A stretch of 64,000 nucleotides of DNA. It comes from Drechslerella dactyloides. Lineage: Eukaryota; Ascomycota; Orbiliomycetes; Orbiliales; Orbiliaceae. Below, one piece after another: positions 21,439 through 34,555 of this stretch; position 1 is the stretch's first letter; the number at the start of each line of letters is the position of its first letter. Both the position numbers and the translations under genes were made by a program. The stretch covers positions 1,922,001 through 1,986,000 of the forward strand of contig JAGTWJ010000008.1 in the NCBI GenBank assembly GCA_020064725.1. Direction: 5' to 3'. The notes below the pieces were generated by a model. That model ran no database searches and was not told where the DNA came from. It worked only from the letters and a program-made list of their open reading frames with translations.

Positions 21439-21965
21439 GGATATTCCCATTCGATGCCGCTTACTTGGATTCAAATGTCAGATTTGTTTTTGGCACGACA
21501 TGCTAGCTCATTCCCTTGATTATCCCTGACGCTGGTTTCAACATCAGATTTTGCTTCTCCAATCCCAGTTTAGACTAAAAGCCATAGGTTGTGTCGCACG
21601 AAAAATGCTTGGTTGCGAGTGTTGCAAAATTGTATAGACGACACAGAAATACGCTTTCTCTTCTTCTCCTTCTTCCTCTATATCAACAAAACCTGCATGA
21701 CTTACCACAGGGCAAGTAAAAGACAAGAACTTTCACGCTGAAGGCTGCTTCAGTAATAGTGCAGCCTTCAGTAATAGTAAAAATCAAAATCAAGCCTGCA
21801 GCCATAATCACAAAAACGAAAAGAAAATCGTCAGAACAACAAGCAATGCGGCGTTTTGCAACATTAACTATCACCACGCCTAAAGACACCGCCAAGGGAA
21901 TCAAAGTGAGAACCAAGTACCCGCGCCGACGTTCATGTCCGAAAAACTTAATAAAAGAGATCAAA
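21439..21965. other. Intergenic, convergent 3' ends
   Basis: Lies 3' of both the STAND-N gene (plus) and the Ser/Arg-rich gene (minus). A short direct repeat (CAGCCTTCAGTAATAGT-like) occurs at about 21748-21780. No gene is supported. Confidence 0.5.
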
Positions 21966-23653
21966 TTAGAGGAAAGCCGGATCGAGACCAGCTTCGCGCA
22001 GTGCTTTCATCTCCTCCTCCTCACCATTGTTCTCACTCTTCAACTTGACCTCATACACCTTTCCACTGGCAGTACGGAACTCTCTCGTTGTAGCCCCAAG
22101 CCTAGGAAGTTCTGGCGTAGTGGTCACAGGCCCATCTGGTGGTAATGGTACCATCTTCGGATAGTGCTCAGCTGTAACGGCGGCCTCGTCAGTAACACTG
22201 GCGAAATTCGAGATATTCAGGTTCTTCAACGCAGCCAAAGCGGCATCAGCCGTCGTCGTATCAGCTGTTTCTTCCTCCTGCCAAACGTGGTGTGGGTGCG
22301 CAATTTGGCTGAAGAGCGCATCGTCGGATCTAATCCGCTTGACCGCGCCCGCAGTCGGAGTTTGCTGCTGGGACTGCTGCTCGGAAACTTCATCCTCGTC
22401 TTCCTCCTCGATAATAAGTGTATTTGCAGAGCGGCCTGGGATTTCCAAGAGCGGCCTGCGGTTCTCTGTACCCTTCTCCCCCAAAAGTCCAACGGGTCGT
22501 ACATTCTCATTCGACGCTCGTGAAGGTCGAGGCTCCTCGGGCTCTTCAGCTATCGCATCCGGCAAAGGCGCTTCGCTACTGAATCGCTTGCTTAGACCCT
22601 TCATCAGAGCGCTATAGACGCGTCGGGGATCGACTCCATGGCGATCGGTAGGCTCCTTGCTAGGCTCCGCGACACTCATACGGATCGGTGCACTCGTGGT
22701 AACACTTTGAGCATCTGGGGCGGACGAATGGGTATACTCTGAACCCTGATTGTCAAGCGTGGTAACATAGCTCTGGTTCTCCCAAAACCGGTGATGGATA
22801 ACCGTATCCGCATATTGCGACTGAGCTGAGGTATCTTCCAAGGGTATATCAAAGTATCCGGTCGAAGCACGCTCTGGCGACCCATAGTGCTTGATTTCAG
22901 CGTGGACCTGCTGCACGGGCATCTGAGGCAGCGACGGTCTTGACCACCCCAGCGATCGCGACATACGGCGTCCAAGGGTGCGTGCCTTTCCAAAGATATT
23001 CATCCGCAAGGATATCGGAAACCGTCGGGCATACCCCGTCGCGCGCTTCGTACCCAATGCGTCAGGGTCACGCAGGGTACGCAACATCGGGGTCTGAAGC
23101 ATACTTCCCGGCCGGGAGCTAGCTGGGAGGAAGGCTGGATTCTCCTCCATCCTGAAAGGCATCTCGCGGTACACAGACCGTGCTCCACCGGTGTACATTG
23201 ATTGGGTTCGTCGGAGGTAGCTTTGCGACCCCCGTCGTTCGAGGTGCATGGAGGGGGATCTCGCCATCCCGAATGTAGGCCGTCTGGCCGTGATTGATGA
23301 GTGGCGTCGATACAGGGCAGTTGGTCGCAGCGGCATAGCGGACGTCGTAGTTGACGTATCATCATCTTCTTGGATTGATCGTAGCTCATGGGCTCGAGTA
23401 GGGGTACCAAAGCCGCGGATACTCGATGCCCGACTCGTAGGAATACTTCGACTGCAACAGTGCGATACACACATCAGCGGGAGACGTTGCAGAAGGTCCA
23501 GAAGGTATAACAAGGGAAAATGAGTACTTACTTTGGGGTCGCAGGGAACAAGGACAGCTTTCGAGACTCGGCGGCGCTGAAACTGGACTTTGAATGACTC
23601 CTGCCTCGTAACGCTGCAGCCGCAGCAGCAGTACTTGCCTTGTTCTCGGCCAT
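21966..23653 (-). CDS. Ser/Arg-rich protein of unknown function
   Basis: Exons (minus) 23653-23532 and 23451-21966 give 1,608 nt (535 aa). I do not recognise the family. The N-terminal half is rich in Ser, Arg, Thr and Pro, with many RxxS-like sites (SSIRGF, RRHSSITARRP, RRGSQSYLRRTQS), so it is probably disordered and phosphorylated. The C-terminal 60 residues contain TREFRTASGKVYEVKL followed by an acidic run, then end MKALREAGLDPAFL; this looks like a short folded or interaction motif. There is no signal peptide or membrane segment. The start MAENKASTAAAAAALRGRSHSKSSFS sits on its own 122-nt exon and is supported by a clean GTAAGT donor and in-phase acceptor. Confidence 0.78.
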
Positions 23654-24244
23654 GGTACCTATATATACGCCACTACAGCGCGGCGTTCTAGTAGTATGCA
23701 GAGCAGTCGAGGGAATCTGACAGCGCTATCACGGATCAGGATTTTGTACAACAGATACTTGCGGGCGGAAAGATACTGATGCCGGATGACGCTTATGGAG
23801 GGGAGGTTTGGGTAGAATCCCGAAGGCTCTCGTCCGCCTCTCGCTATCGACCGCATTAAATACATGCTCGTATCTAGGCGGTTGGCTAGCTAATTAATGT
23901 GTAGTTTCTCGTATGGATATACATACATATACGCAAGTTGATCGGTATAGTCAGCTTGAGGAAAATAAAGATAAAATGAAGAATAAGAACATTGAAAAAT
24001 AAACAGCGGTATAGAGCAATAAGGATCTCCATGGTTTAACGCCCTACGAAATTCGAAAAGAATATACGGATCTCCACATCGGAGGATATACTAGACTGGG
24101 AATATGGACAGTAATCTATCAACACCGCGATCATGCGTCCAGATAGCAAGACGAAAACACCTTCCAAGCAAGCACTAAGCTATCACTTTAGCCAAAATCT
24201 AGGCCTGGAATACACACAACGAAGGGCCATTCATCTCAGCTTCA
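23654..24244. other. Intergenic, Ser/Arg-rich gene promoter and BEACH gene 3' region
   Basis: The AATAAAGATAAAATG region near 23960 and the A-rich stretch to 24001 are compatible with 3' processing signals. No gene is seen. Confidence 0.4.
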
Positions 24245-27200
24245 TCAAGTGATCTTCGAAACACAATCCCATTGGTACTATCGAATACAAACCACGTCAG
24301 CACAGTCACAGCCGAGATCTCGCGAGATAACTCGCACAACTTCGCTAGAAGGAGGAAGGCACTTACAACTCTACCCCACTCGTCGCCAGTAAACACCGAG
24401 CGTGGCATGGGTAAAATAGCAGTAATCGATGCAGAAACGGTCGCTTGCGTCTGGTAAGGGTTTATATGCTGTAGAGACTTCACAAGCGTCAAGTCAAATT
24501 TGCCGTCAACAACCTGTTTACTCCAGATCTGTGGTTACAGTTTCAATTAGCATGTAGTTCCTCGCTGAATATCCATGTAGAAGACAATGATCACTCACAT
24601 TTACAATTCCCCGGCGGTGGCCCGTAAAAATTAGCTCCCGCTCTAGCCACTCGTTGCTCAATCCCTCGTAAAACGCCGCCGACACGATCATCTGATCTGG
24701 CGCAGCGTCCTCGATCGACTTATGCAACACTAGCTGTCCGTTCAGTGTATACAATGTCATCTCCGAGACTCCGCTAACGAGGATATCTCCGGTCACGTCA
24801 TTTAACGTGATGCACTGGATCGATGCGTGTGTGCCTAGCTTGCGAATGTATGTTCGCCGACTGATGTCCCAAACAAGTATGACACCTTCGGAGTCGCCTG
24901 TGACAAGCAAATTGAAAGACCGCGAGACTGCGAGATGGATGACAGCTGCGCAGTGGCCCTGTAAACATGCGGTGGGGTGAATATCGAAGGTCTTCAGACT
25001 TTCCATCTTCCAGATCGAGACAGTGCAGTCGCAGCCACCGGTCACGAACAAGTTCTCGTCCACAACCAGAACCGATGAAATTTGATCTTGATGTAAATGC
25101 TCGAACAGAGCGATCATCTGCTTCCCCATTAGCCCGTTTCTACAAAGGAGCTGGGGAGTTGTAATGTTATCTTACCTTCCTACTTTCAGCATCGAAGAAC
25201 CGCACGCCGCCATCGCTGTATCCCCACTCGAGATACCGGTCGAACCCCGGCCCGATATGTATCCTGAACTCCGACGACGGCACAACCTTCCCCTGCCGAT
25301 ACGAGAAACATATTTGTTGCACCTTCTCCCTCGTATCTACCAGAAATCCGTTAGCCATTCTTTCCCCAACTGGTCGACTCGCATCCATCGATATTCACTT
25401 ACCAAGCAACGGGAACGGCAGTCGTATCAGGCTCTCAACGCTCCCATCCAACCGGCTAGTATTCCTGACCGAGTTCTCCCTTTGCGGATGCGGCCGCGAG
25501 AATATCTGATTAGGCGTCTGCCCAAAGTTGTGAATGATACCAATCGCCGCCGTCCTCTCCACTGGGTCAATGATGCTCCCGAGGTCAATTGCACCGGAGT
25601 ACGACAGATGATGAAAGACATTCGTCGCCTCCACCGCTGCGTCTCCCTTCTGCTTATACCCGAAGACCAGGTCGATCCAGTCGTGCAGATGCTCGCTGAC
25701 GTACGGACTCTCCAGCGCCTCGCGGTGTTTCGCGATGAAGATATTTGGGTCACCCTTCGCCCACGGTGGGAGTATAACAGAATCCACGGCCTCACCGGTC
25801 GCCTGCCGAACGCCAAAGTTGAACTCGTTGCTATTCACCAGGAACTCCGGCAGGAAGAAGAACTCCGGTATCAGCTCTCTCACATCTGTTGTCGTGTCTC
25901 GAGAAGCACTCGACCACGCCTTCTCCATGCTGTAAAACAGCCGGTCTGCATGGTCAAAGTTACCACCCTGAAGTAGCAAATACGAATCCACGAACGGATG
26001 CATCCGAATTAAATACGAGCACACAATCATCGCAGAAGAGTAGTGCGTCCCGTAATGGAACGGGGGCGCCTTACTGTCCCCGAGGTCCTGGAACGCACGA
26101 TATCTCTCCTGGAACTCCCGTGCGCGTTCCGGCGTTTGCGCACCCATCGGCTTCGAAAAGTCGCGGAACGTCCTTGGATTCGTTAGGTCCAGCTCCTCAC
26201 TCGTATAGTCTGCCAGCACCCATGGGAAGACTGGGTACTGCGTAAGGTCGTTGAACGTTCGCCCCGCCATCGCATTCACCAGTATCAGGTAATGGAAGTT
26301 CGAGATTTCATGCTTCAGCCACCGCTTCGTGGCAGGGTTCGCAGACGCAGCCATGAAGACGTTGGCAAGCTTTCCGCCAAATGATATGGGACTCAGACCC
26401 GTCGCAGGCTGCCCCATCGTCTCTACTAGCCATGCCTCCTCGTTATGCCGCTCGCCCGGCTGTATCGGCTGCGATGCAGGTATCCGCTGTGCTAGTTTCG
26501 CATGCAGGATATCTCGATCCCTCTGCGTCATCGTCGTCAAGAGGTAATTCCTGCCGTCGGAGAAGAACAGTTCCAGCGCCACATCGCGAAAGAGGAACTT
26601 CCGTTTCGATACCGAAAGCAGCTCCTTCCACTCCCACTGCCGCGCCTCATGCTCGTCGCTCGTCGACCGCGACTTCTCCGCGTCCAACCCCGCTATCGAC
26701 TGCAGGTACTGATCCCGCTCCGCCGGCTGCGCCTGCCACACGTTGATGATCTCTCCATCCGCTTTCTGGAAGAAGTTATCAATCATGTACAAGTTTTCTC
26801 GGCCCAGAATCAGCAGGCCCTCGCAGATGCTGAGCCCTAGCACCCGCGATACATTGCTGACGAACTGGACGATTTCGCCAACCTGGAGACTCCGGAGGAC
26901 TTTGCGGTTCTTGTCTTCGAACTCGTCATCATCGCCCCTAGGGTCATCAATCAACTCAAAGTCGTCCTCTATATTGTCGCCGCCCGCAACCATGCTAACG
27001 CTCTCTCTATGATTCGCATCGGATGTCGTCGGGCGAAGCGACCGCTCGTCATCAATCATGGCTGGTGGTGGCGGTGTATTCGAAACGGGGGTATTGGTGG
27101 CAGATGTGCCGACTGCTAGCTCTGTACCTCGTTGCTTCGGCCCATATTCGCGTTCTTGCGTCCGGTGGTCCGGCAGCAGACGTTTTCGCATGCGGTTTCG

Positions 27201-30200
27201 TCCTTCGGATACGTCCAGTTGCCATTTCTGGGGCTCGCCGCTATCCAGAAGGCCGCAAGGCCGCTGTAGCTCCCGATTCAACTTCGTGTACACGGAGATC
27301 ATGAACGCGATATTATCTTGGTGATCCTGGTACGCGCGCTGGTATTTCGCGTGCTCCTCAGCGTATATGTTGGACGTCCAGAAGGTCGAGGCGGCTCTAT
27401 GCTTGTTGTATGTATCCTCGTTGTTGATATTCTCCACTGCCCACCCCTTCAACTTGTCTTTCCGCTGAGCTATCCTCGCCCGGGCGGCCTCTTTGATCCG
27501 CTTGTTTTCTTCTGAGACGTAAGTGTCCCAGGTCACCGCCACCCCGCCGAAAAAGAATGCATCGAGCTCATCATGATGGCCTTCAATCCATTCTAAAGAT
27601 TGTATATCGTCCTGGAACACCGTCAGCTTTCGTGATTACGTCGATATAAACTTTGGAAACTTACGAGATCTGATATTTTAAGCAGATCCGTCATCGTAGG
27701 CTTGAGCTCTGCTGGCGTCTTCGGTCCGATCAAGATCTGCGATATCTCCAGCGTCTTCCGACTAAGGACCAATCGAAGCAACTGCAGACTGATAGTTCGT
27801 ATGCTATTCTTGTCCTCTGTCAGGAAGACGTAAAGGAAATACGAAAATATCCTAATGGTATCCAAGTCTTGCGGCTCAACAGTGAGGACGATGTTGTTCC
27901 AGATCAACAATTGCTGTAGGAACTCGACAATTGTAGCCTCTCCCTTGTCGTCTGTTATGCTTAGGATCGCAGAGAACCGATGCCATAGGAGTTTCATGAA
28001 CGTGGTCCGAAGCCCGATGATGGTCTGGTTGCATAGTCTCACGCTCTTGATACTTGAGACGTCTGGGCGTTCAATATACTCCAAAACAATGCCGATGAAC
28101 TCAAGCAGTTGTTCAGCGCCAGTAGCAAACCATCCTGTTGCATCTGTTAGCTAAAATCGTATCGGCACTGCCAACATAACGTACCTTCAAATATCGACTG
28201 GGAGAGATGAAAAGCCATCCTCCCGACGTTTGTAAGAATTCGCGGTTCGGTCAGAAGTTTGAGGTCAAGAGCAATATCGTTTCGCAACAGAGATAGCGTA
28301 TTTCGGACGATATAGGACTCAAAGTAGATCCGTTGGTCGAGCGTGCCCGGCGGTATCTACTCCAGCGATGGTAAGAAAATGTCATCCTGAATGCGCTGTT
28401 GCGGAATGTTGTGCCCACCTTAGTAGCCAAACCAAACCCGGCAAACTCTCTTCTCTCCAGCAACATCGTCTTAAACACGGCCACCACGATATCAACTAGA
28501 CTAGATACCAGCTCGTTGCTCGTCGCGGATGCCTTCACCTTTGCAACCTCGATCGAGGTCGGATTGACCGCTGGGGCCAACCGAGCCGCAGATGGCGCTG
28601 CAGCCGTACTGTCCGTGTCCACCATTATGAACGATGAGCGTCGTCCGAATGGCATCGCTCTGGTGGCGCTATTATCTGTTACCGTCGACCATACCGCAGA
28701 CCCAGTGGCTTGAAGAATGTTCGTCTGGCTAACAGACTGGCCGTGCCGTAGCCGGTCTTCAGCATCGTCTGCTAGTGTGAGATCAAGCTCCGTTTCGGCG
28801 CTGAGCTGGTCCGTGTCGCAGATGATTGGGAACAGAATATCCAACATCTCCTTCAAGAACACGGTCCCGGAGCAGAATTCTTTGAAAGGAGCACAGTTTT
28901 GCTGCAAGTCAGCGAGGAAGTGGACGATCGAATTGATCATCTTTTCCGCATCCGGACTCGGACGCTCCGTTGGTTCGGGAACTAACTCCAGTCAGCTATG
29001 CGTATTGCTATAATGGCGAGTCCTACAAGTGACCTACTCTCTCCTAGTGTCATCAAATGGAGCTGCGTATCCAAAGATAGTGACCGTCTCCGATTATGCT
29101 TCTTCTCGGCGTCGTCGGGATTCAATAACCTATTCTTCGAGGGCTGTATTCTAGCCACTTCCCGTTGGCTTTTTGTGATATCGTGAACGGCAGTCTTGAG
29201 CATCGAGGCGACGACCGCCCACATGTCCGAGCAGATGAACCTTCCATCTTTATCGTCAAATTTGAAGGTATTGATGAGATGGTACAGCACCAGCGGCTCG
29301 CTCAGATCGATCTTCGCGATATCGATGCCCAGGAAAACCGAGAACGTCGCCATCCAGATCTCTGGTATTCTCCACCATTTCCGCAACCGCCTCCTCAGGA
29401 CCAAAAAGCCAGAAGACTTCCCACTGAACTTGGCGATATAGTTCTGCCCGTGAACAACAAGTATCCGCGCGAGTATTTTCATCGCACAGGCGATAACCTT
29501 CGGGTTCTCATCATCCAGGAGATATAGAAGCCACTAAAACCACGCATGTCAGAAACCCTCCAAGAGACTAAAAACGAAACAAAAAGATTTGTCAAACGAA
29601 CCCTATTCGTGATGGTCCTCGCAAATTTCATGATATTATTCGTACTCGACGACTCGCACAGCAGCTCTGAGTACATCTCCAACATCATCAACCCAACCTG
29701 CCGCTTCAGCGCAAAGTCACCTGGCCGCCTTCCTGACGAGATCGGCGAGTACGCCTCGCTATCCGTCCGCTTCAGCTGATAGGTACTCTTCTTCTGTCTG
29801 AGTCCCCTCGTCTGCCGCCCAGAATACAGCGCATACGTGATGAACAGGGACAACGAGCGTAGCATCTCCTGAGAGAAGCTCGAGCTGATCAACGACTTGA
29901 ATGCCGCGAGGAAATCAGGGATGACCTCCATCGAAAAAGCGTCGCTCTTCAGCGCGTGTATTAGCTTCTTCACGATCCGCATTCGCTGCAGTCGCTTCGC
30001 ATTGAATCGATGATTGATACTGCCGGACCCGAAGACGATAAATTGAGCAAAATAGGCTCTCTGGGTTGGTATGTCTGCTTTCCGCCAGAGTTCGAAGTCG
30101 ACAAGGAGCACGCGGTATGCCAGCGGGTTGATCAGCACCGACTCTTCGGGTCGCTCCATATTATAGCCGACGAAGATTAGTATCAGATCCAACAGCTCTC

Positions 30201-32364
30201 TGCAAACGACACCGCTGTGTTCCTTGGTCCGTAGAAGGTAGGCGAGGATGCCGAACCCATTTTCCTTCTCCATGGCTTCAGAGTTTCGCCAGTTGCTTTT
30301 GATTGTTTCGAAGAGAATCTCGACCGCTCTGCACACCTCCTCTGGAGTTTTAGCAGCTTCGACCAGCTTCAGCGTGACGGCCGCCGCGCCGCCAATTTTC
30401 CAAGCGGCGTTATCTAGGCTTCCCGGGTACAAAACAACCGGGTCACCAGTCATCACCGCGGTACCATGTGGCATACACAGTGCGTCGCTGATGAACGGAA
30501 CAGCTGCATTTAAGGAGACGGGGCCTTTGCGGACGTAGTTTTGCAGGTTCTTCGACGCCTGTCGACTGACTTTCTCCGTCAAGATCCTTACGTCGTTCGG
30601 CACGTTGTAGGTGTCGTCAAGAACGCCAGTCGCCGAGATATTCAGCAAAACTTTAGGCTCGGACATGACCGTAGAAGCCTTCTGCCGTATTGCTGAGATA
30701 ATGTCGGACTTCTCCTCCTTCCCAGGGTGCATGACCTCGTTTCGCATGTTAAGTGATGCGCTCGCCTCGTATGTCTGGAAGCTTCCCAGACAGTCTTGGA
30801 AGTTTCCATAGTATCTAGGACCGAGATTGAAGTGTACTGCGATCAAGTCATCTGATATGATTTCCTCGAAGAGATAGGCGTTGGCAACGCTCCATTTTGA
30901 CGATAGCACGCCGTGTCCGATTCTCGGCGATAGATCCGCTGGTGTTCCTAAGAATGCCTGGACGAAGTTTTGCGGGCTGGGAGGGCTCGACGGATACGAG
31001 CATTTGGCCTGCTCGATAAAATCCCCATTGACATACAGCAGCGCCTTTGCAGCACTTGTCGCCTTCCCGCGCCGATGGGCCACAGCGATATGGTACCATG
31101 TCTTCTCCTCAAACACGTAATTTCTGAACCGAATCGAAGCCTTAGCCGAGGATACCGACGTCTGTAAGATGAGCTTGTGGGTATCCTGCTCGAGATATGC
31201 TAACACGAAACATTTCTGCGTCCCGTCAAAGACTCCAAACAACGTCGTGTGAACTGAATCGTCGAACTTGTCTATGTATACCCAGAGCGCAAGTGTATAC
31301 CCGCCGCTGGATGGCGGAAATGAGCGGCCCAGGGTCGCGAGCTCGACGGACGCATAACCGTGCAGCGACAGGTCGAATTGGATCAAAGGAGGTGTTCGAG
31401 ACTGCTTGAGTCCGCAGAGGAGGAATTCCGCAGCAGCTGGGTCTTCGATGGCCTGCCGGAATATCAATTTGGCATCGTCGGGGTAGTTCACGCCAAGCGG
31501 GATCAATGAGTACGCGATCTCAGAAAATATGGGCTGCAGATCGTCATCCGGATCCCGCGGCCACAGCTTCGGCAGGATGAACGTCGAGAGTATCTCGCTC
31601 CTGTGCACTTCGTTCAGGTTGTATTGATTAGATGTGGTCAACGACAGAATTGCCTGCAAGACAGCTGTCAAGGTCACAGTATCCAACTCGAGCGCCTTGT
31701 AAAAGTTGACGATGACCGGCAATATAGCGGCATGGCGTAACAAATCGTTGCCGCTGAATGCAGATTTCGTCTTCTCCCGCACATGATGAATGACTTCGGC
31801 GGGTGTTTCTGGAAGGTCGCGACGGCACCGCACTATAAACGAGGCGAATGTCTCGTCGTTCATCCCGAACGCAAACAGCAGGCCGAACAGGTAGTCCGGT
31901 GCGGAAACGGGTAGTCCCGTAGCCGCCAGGCCCCGCTCCAGAGCATCGAACCCAATCTTCTTGGAGAAGAACCTCTTGTTGCCCGCATGCCCGACCAAGC
32001 TCTCCGACAGCAGGTTGAGCACGCATTTTAGATAGTCGACCAGGCACAGTCTAACGTCCTCTGGGTCGTCCAAGCTGTAGAACCCCGCCACGCCGGCCAA
32101 CGCCTGCAGCAACGAGTCGAATCCGCCCAGCAGCCGGAACACCTCTTGCCATGACCCGTCCGGCAATTGCTTCAAGCTGCTCCGGAGCTGAAGCAGCTGC
32201 GGCAGCTTATCGGGGACGGCGGTAACGGATTGTAACGGCTCGGAGATCGCTTGGAGGACCGGGTCGATATCGGCGGCCAGACGCTGTTGTTCCAGGGCGA
32301 AGGACGTGGACACACCACGGGTGCGAGCGGGCAGCGGCGGGGGCGGTCCATTGGCGTGCGACAT
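24245..32364 (-). CDS. BEACH-domain protein (Beige/LYST/Bph1 family)
   Basis: Large scaffold of the BEACH family, involved in vesicle and lysosome/vacuole trafficking. Exons (minus) are 32364-29602, 29533-29038, 28981-28419, 28356-28185, 28134-27665, 27611-25403, 25336-25176, 25117-24599, 24528-24367 and 24277-24245: 7,548 nt, 2,515 aa, all phases consistent. The N-terminal half is armadillo-like helices with an embedded concanavalin-type region (GYTLALWVYIDKFDDSVHTTLFGVFD). A PH-BEACH domain lies at about 1730-1860. The BEACH domain (about 1905-2190) carries NAMAGRTFNDLTQYPVFPWVL, FHYGTHYSSAMIV and PEFFFLPEFL. WD40 repeats follow from about 2230. The last coding exon is 33 nt and completes GDEWGRVYQWD, a typical family ending. 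Reading on without that intron would give a spurious tail. Donors GTTCGT and GTGGGC are non-consensus but preserve frame and family motifs. Confidence 0.95.
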
Positions 32365-34555
32365 AGCTGATAGCTCTTGGTCGTACGTGTGCCGGCGATC
32401 TGTTGGCGCACGAGCGGACGGGACCCCAAGCTAAGCTTACGGCGAAGAGTAGGACAGATCGGTTGTAGCGAATACCATCGAGGCCAAATTATGGATTATC
32501 AAATAGCTGACACCGAACGCTTCGGCGGGGTCCAGAGGAGACGTGTGAAATTCGAGGCAGCGTGTCTTTTCTTGAAGGTGACGTTTCGTTCGTTCGCAAG
32601 TTCGCTCGTTCGTCCGTCTTCGTATGCTCGTTTCCGTCAACAGAACACCATGGTTCTGCTCAACATCGAGTGCTCGTGAGACTAACGAGCTAGCGTTCGC
32701 GGACGGAAGCCCACCGCTTACGATAGCTGCTTTTTACCGGCCAGTTGAACCTGCGCTGGCTGCAGGGCGGCATTCCGGCATTTAAATTAGCATAAGGACT
32801 GCACCGCCGGCGAAACCCCCGGGTAGGGATGCTTACCGACGAGGATGAGAGCTGCACACGACGTGACTGAGAGGCGCCGTCCCGTCTGGTGTTCCTGAAG
32901 TTGGAAAGGTAAGTTCACCGAGCGTACGGATAGGCTGATCTGGTTCGTTCGTCTGCGAACAGCTCTGGTCGCCCAGCGGGCCCGACTTACTGCACTTAGC
33001 AACATCAGCACCTCCACGATGCGCAGCCCGGCTGAACCCTGTAGCCGCATTCATGCGGGCGAACTCCTGTCTGCATTGCAACAGCCCTGTCGCCCCCAAG
33101 ACAAGTGAAGCCAAAAAGGAAGCCCCGCAGCCCTCTCCTGGAGAATCCCAAGCCATATCTTACTACCTCTTCATCGTTGCAGCCTTGCAGGCGTTTGCTG
33201 ACCTGAGATTGTGCTGATGGAGAAGCGCCAAGCCCACGGCCAATTTGCAACAAGGCTGCCCCAGAAATGTGTTGCTATGAGCTGACCTCCGCCATCATTC
33301 AACATCAGGCTATGCATCGCCGGATATGGATTGATACAGATATCCATATATCTGTATCAATAATATATCTATATCGCTTCGCTAATAATATCGTGCAGTC
33401 AGAGCACTATGAGAACACAGGGTCCCGCCAACGTGGCTGTTCGGGGTCTCTATCCTGCTGGTTGTGAACTCCGCCTCAGAGCTCTAGGTAAGCTAAGGAT
33501 GTGCGCATGTATTCTTATATTAATTCTACAGCCTCACCTATTTACCCTCGCCTATTCGACATCTAGATAGTAATTACGTAAAGGTCATCATATATAACTA
33601 CATTAGCTTCCACACATAAATTCCATGTATGTACAAAGATAAACATACGCACCAACAAAAATTTAAAATCGCTGCCCACCATATAACGTTGTGATCGATT
33701 GTGGATTCAACTAGATATGGATATGAGAGTCTAGAGTCGGCTTGCAAGATCAGATCTGATTTACCTTCATCCTATTGCGTCTTCTGGGGACTTTGAATTT
33801 GCAAATCCATACACACCGGTCAATCAACCCCAAGTAACCCCGGTCTACGTTCAACGTAGATTCTCAGCTCTACGCTACTTATCAGGCAGGATGCACATAT
33901 TCCCTCAAATGCGAACCCAATACACCATGTCTCCGGGCTGTAACTACCAGTTTCGCGATACCCAGAGCTGAGTGACAACGGCCAGCTGCTGGTACACTTG
34001 TGAATCTAAGGACAAGAACGCTAATACTGCGTTGACTTTGAGACTGTGAGAACGTTTCGTTGCGAACCGTAAACGAAGCGGCCAGACTTCAGCCTAAACA
34101 AGGTAGAGAGCCGAGAATTGGTCTTCATAAACACCTCGTATGTGCGCGTAGCGTGCAACATTATTCTAAATGCGTGCAAACTGCTTAGGCTACACAGGCC
34201 AATCGATCTCCTCGAAGTATACTGCCATACTGCTCGGGTTTATCCGATGCCGGTCTACGCGTGGGCTCAGATCGATCGATCGTTAAGTGATCCGTGCCGT
34301 ACCGCACTGGACGTCGCTGGTTATAATGAAAAGAATCTTTGGTGGGAGCCAGGAAATTTATTAATCAGCATGGCAGAGTTGTGATATTTAAGAGGCATCT
34401 GGTCGCCGGAATTAATTCGATAGCGAGATTTCTGTCACATATAACGCATACATCGATCGGTCCGTTTCGATCCGCTGAGCTTTATAATTTACAGACTTAT
34501 ATACATCATCTAAATCTCTTCCAATATTGTCTGATAATATAATATAAACGAAACG
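32365..34555. promoter_or_regulatory. Gene-free region upstream of divergent BEACH and secreted-protein genes
   Basis: The region is 2.2 kb. CGTTCGTTCG-type runs lie at 32585-32612 and near 32943-32950, in the BEACH promoter. A 13-bp inverted repeat lies at 33331-33360. From about 33480 to 34550 the DNA is AT-rich. No open frame with a domain is found on either strand. Confidence 0.5.
33331..33360. repeat. Perfect 13-bp inverted repeat (hairpin)
   Basis: TTGATACAGATAT, a CCAT loop, then its exact reverse complement ATATCTGTATCAA. It is followed by further ATATCTATATC sequence. It could fold as a stem-loop in RNA or bind a dimeric protein. Confidence 0.85.

Noticed and set aside
24199..24492. 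Unspliced C-terminus of the BEACH protein ending LCVFQA
   Set aside because: A GTAAGT donor and an ATAG acceptor remove it and give the conserved ending GDEWGRVYQWD.
25117..25176. A 25-nt intron (with extra residues LLCRNGLMGKQ) in the BEACH gene
   Set aside because: Too short to splice. Using the acceptor at 25118 gives a 58-nt intron and restores the family sequence SRK-MIALFEHLH.
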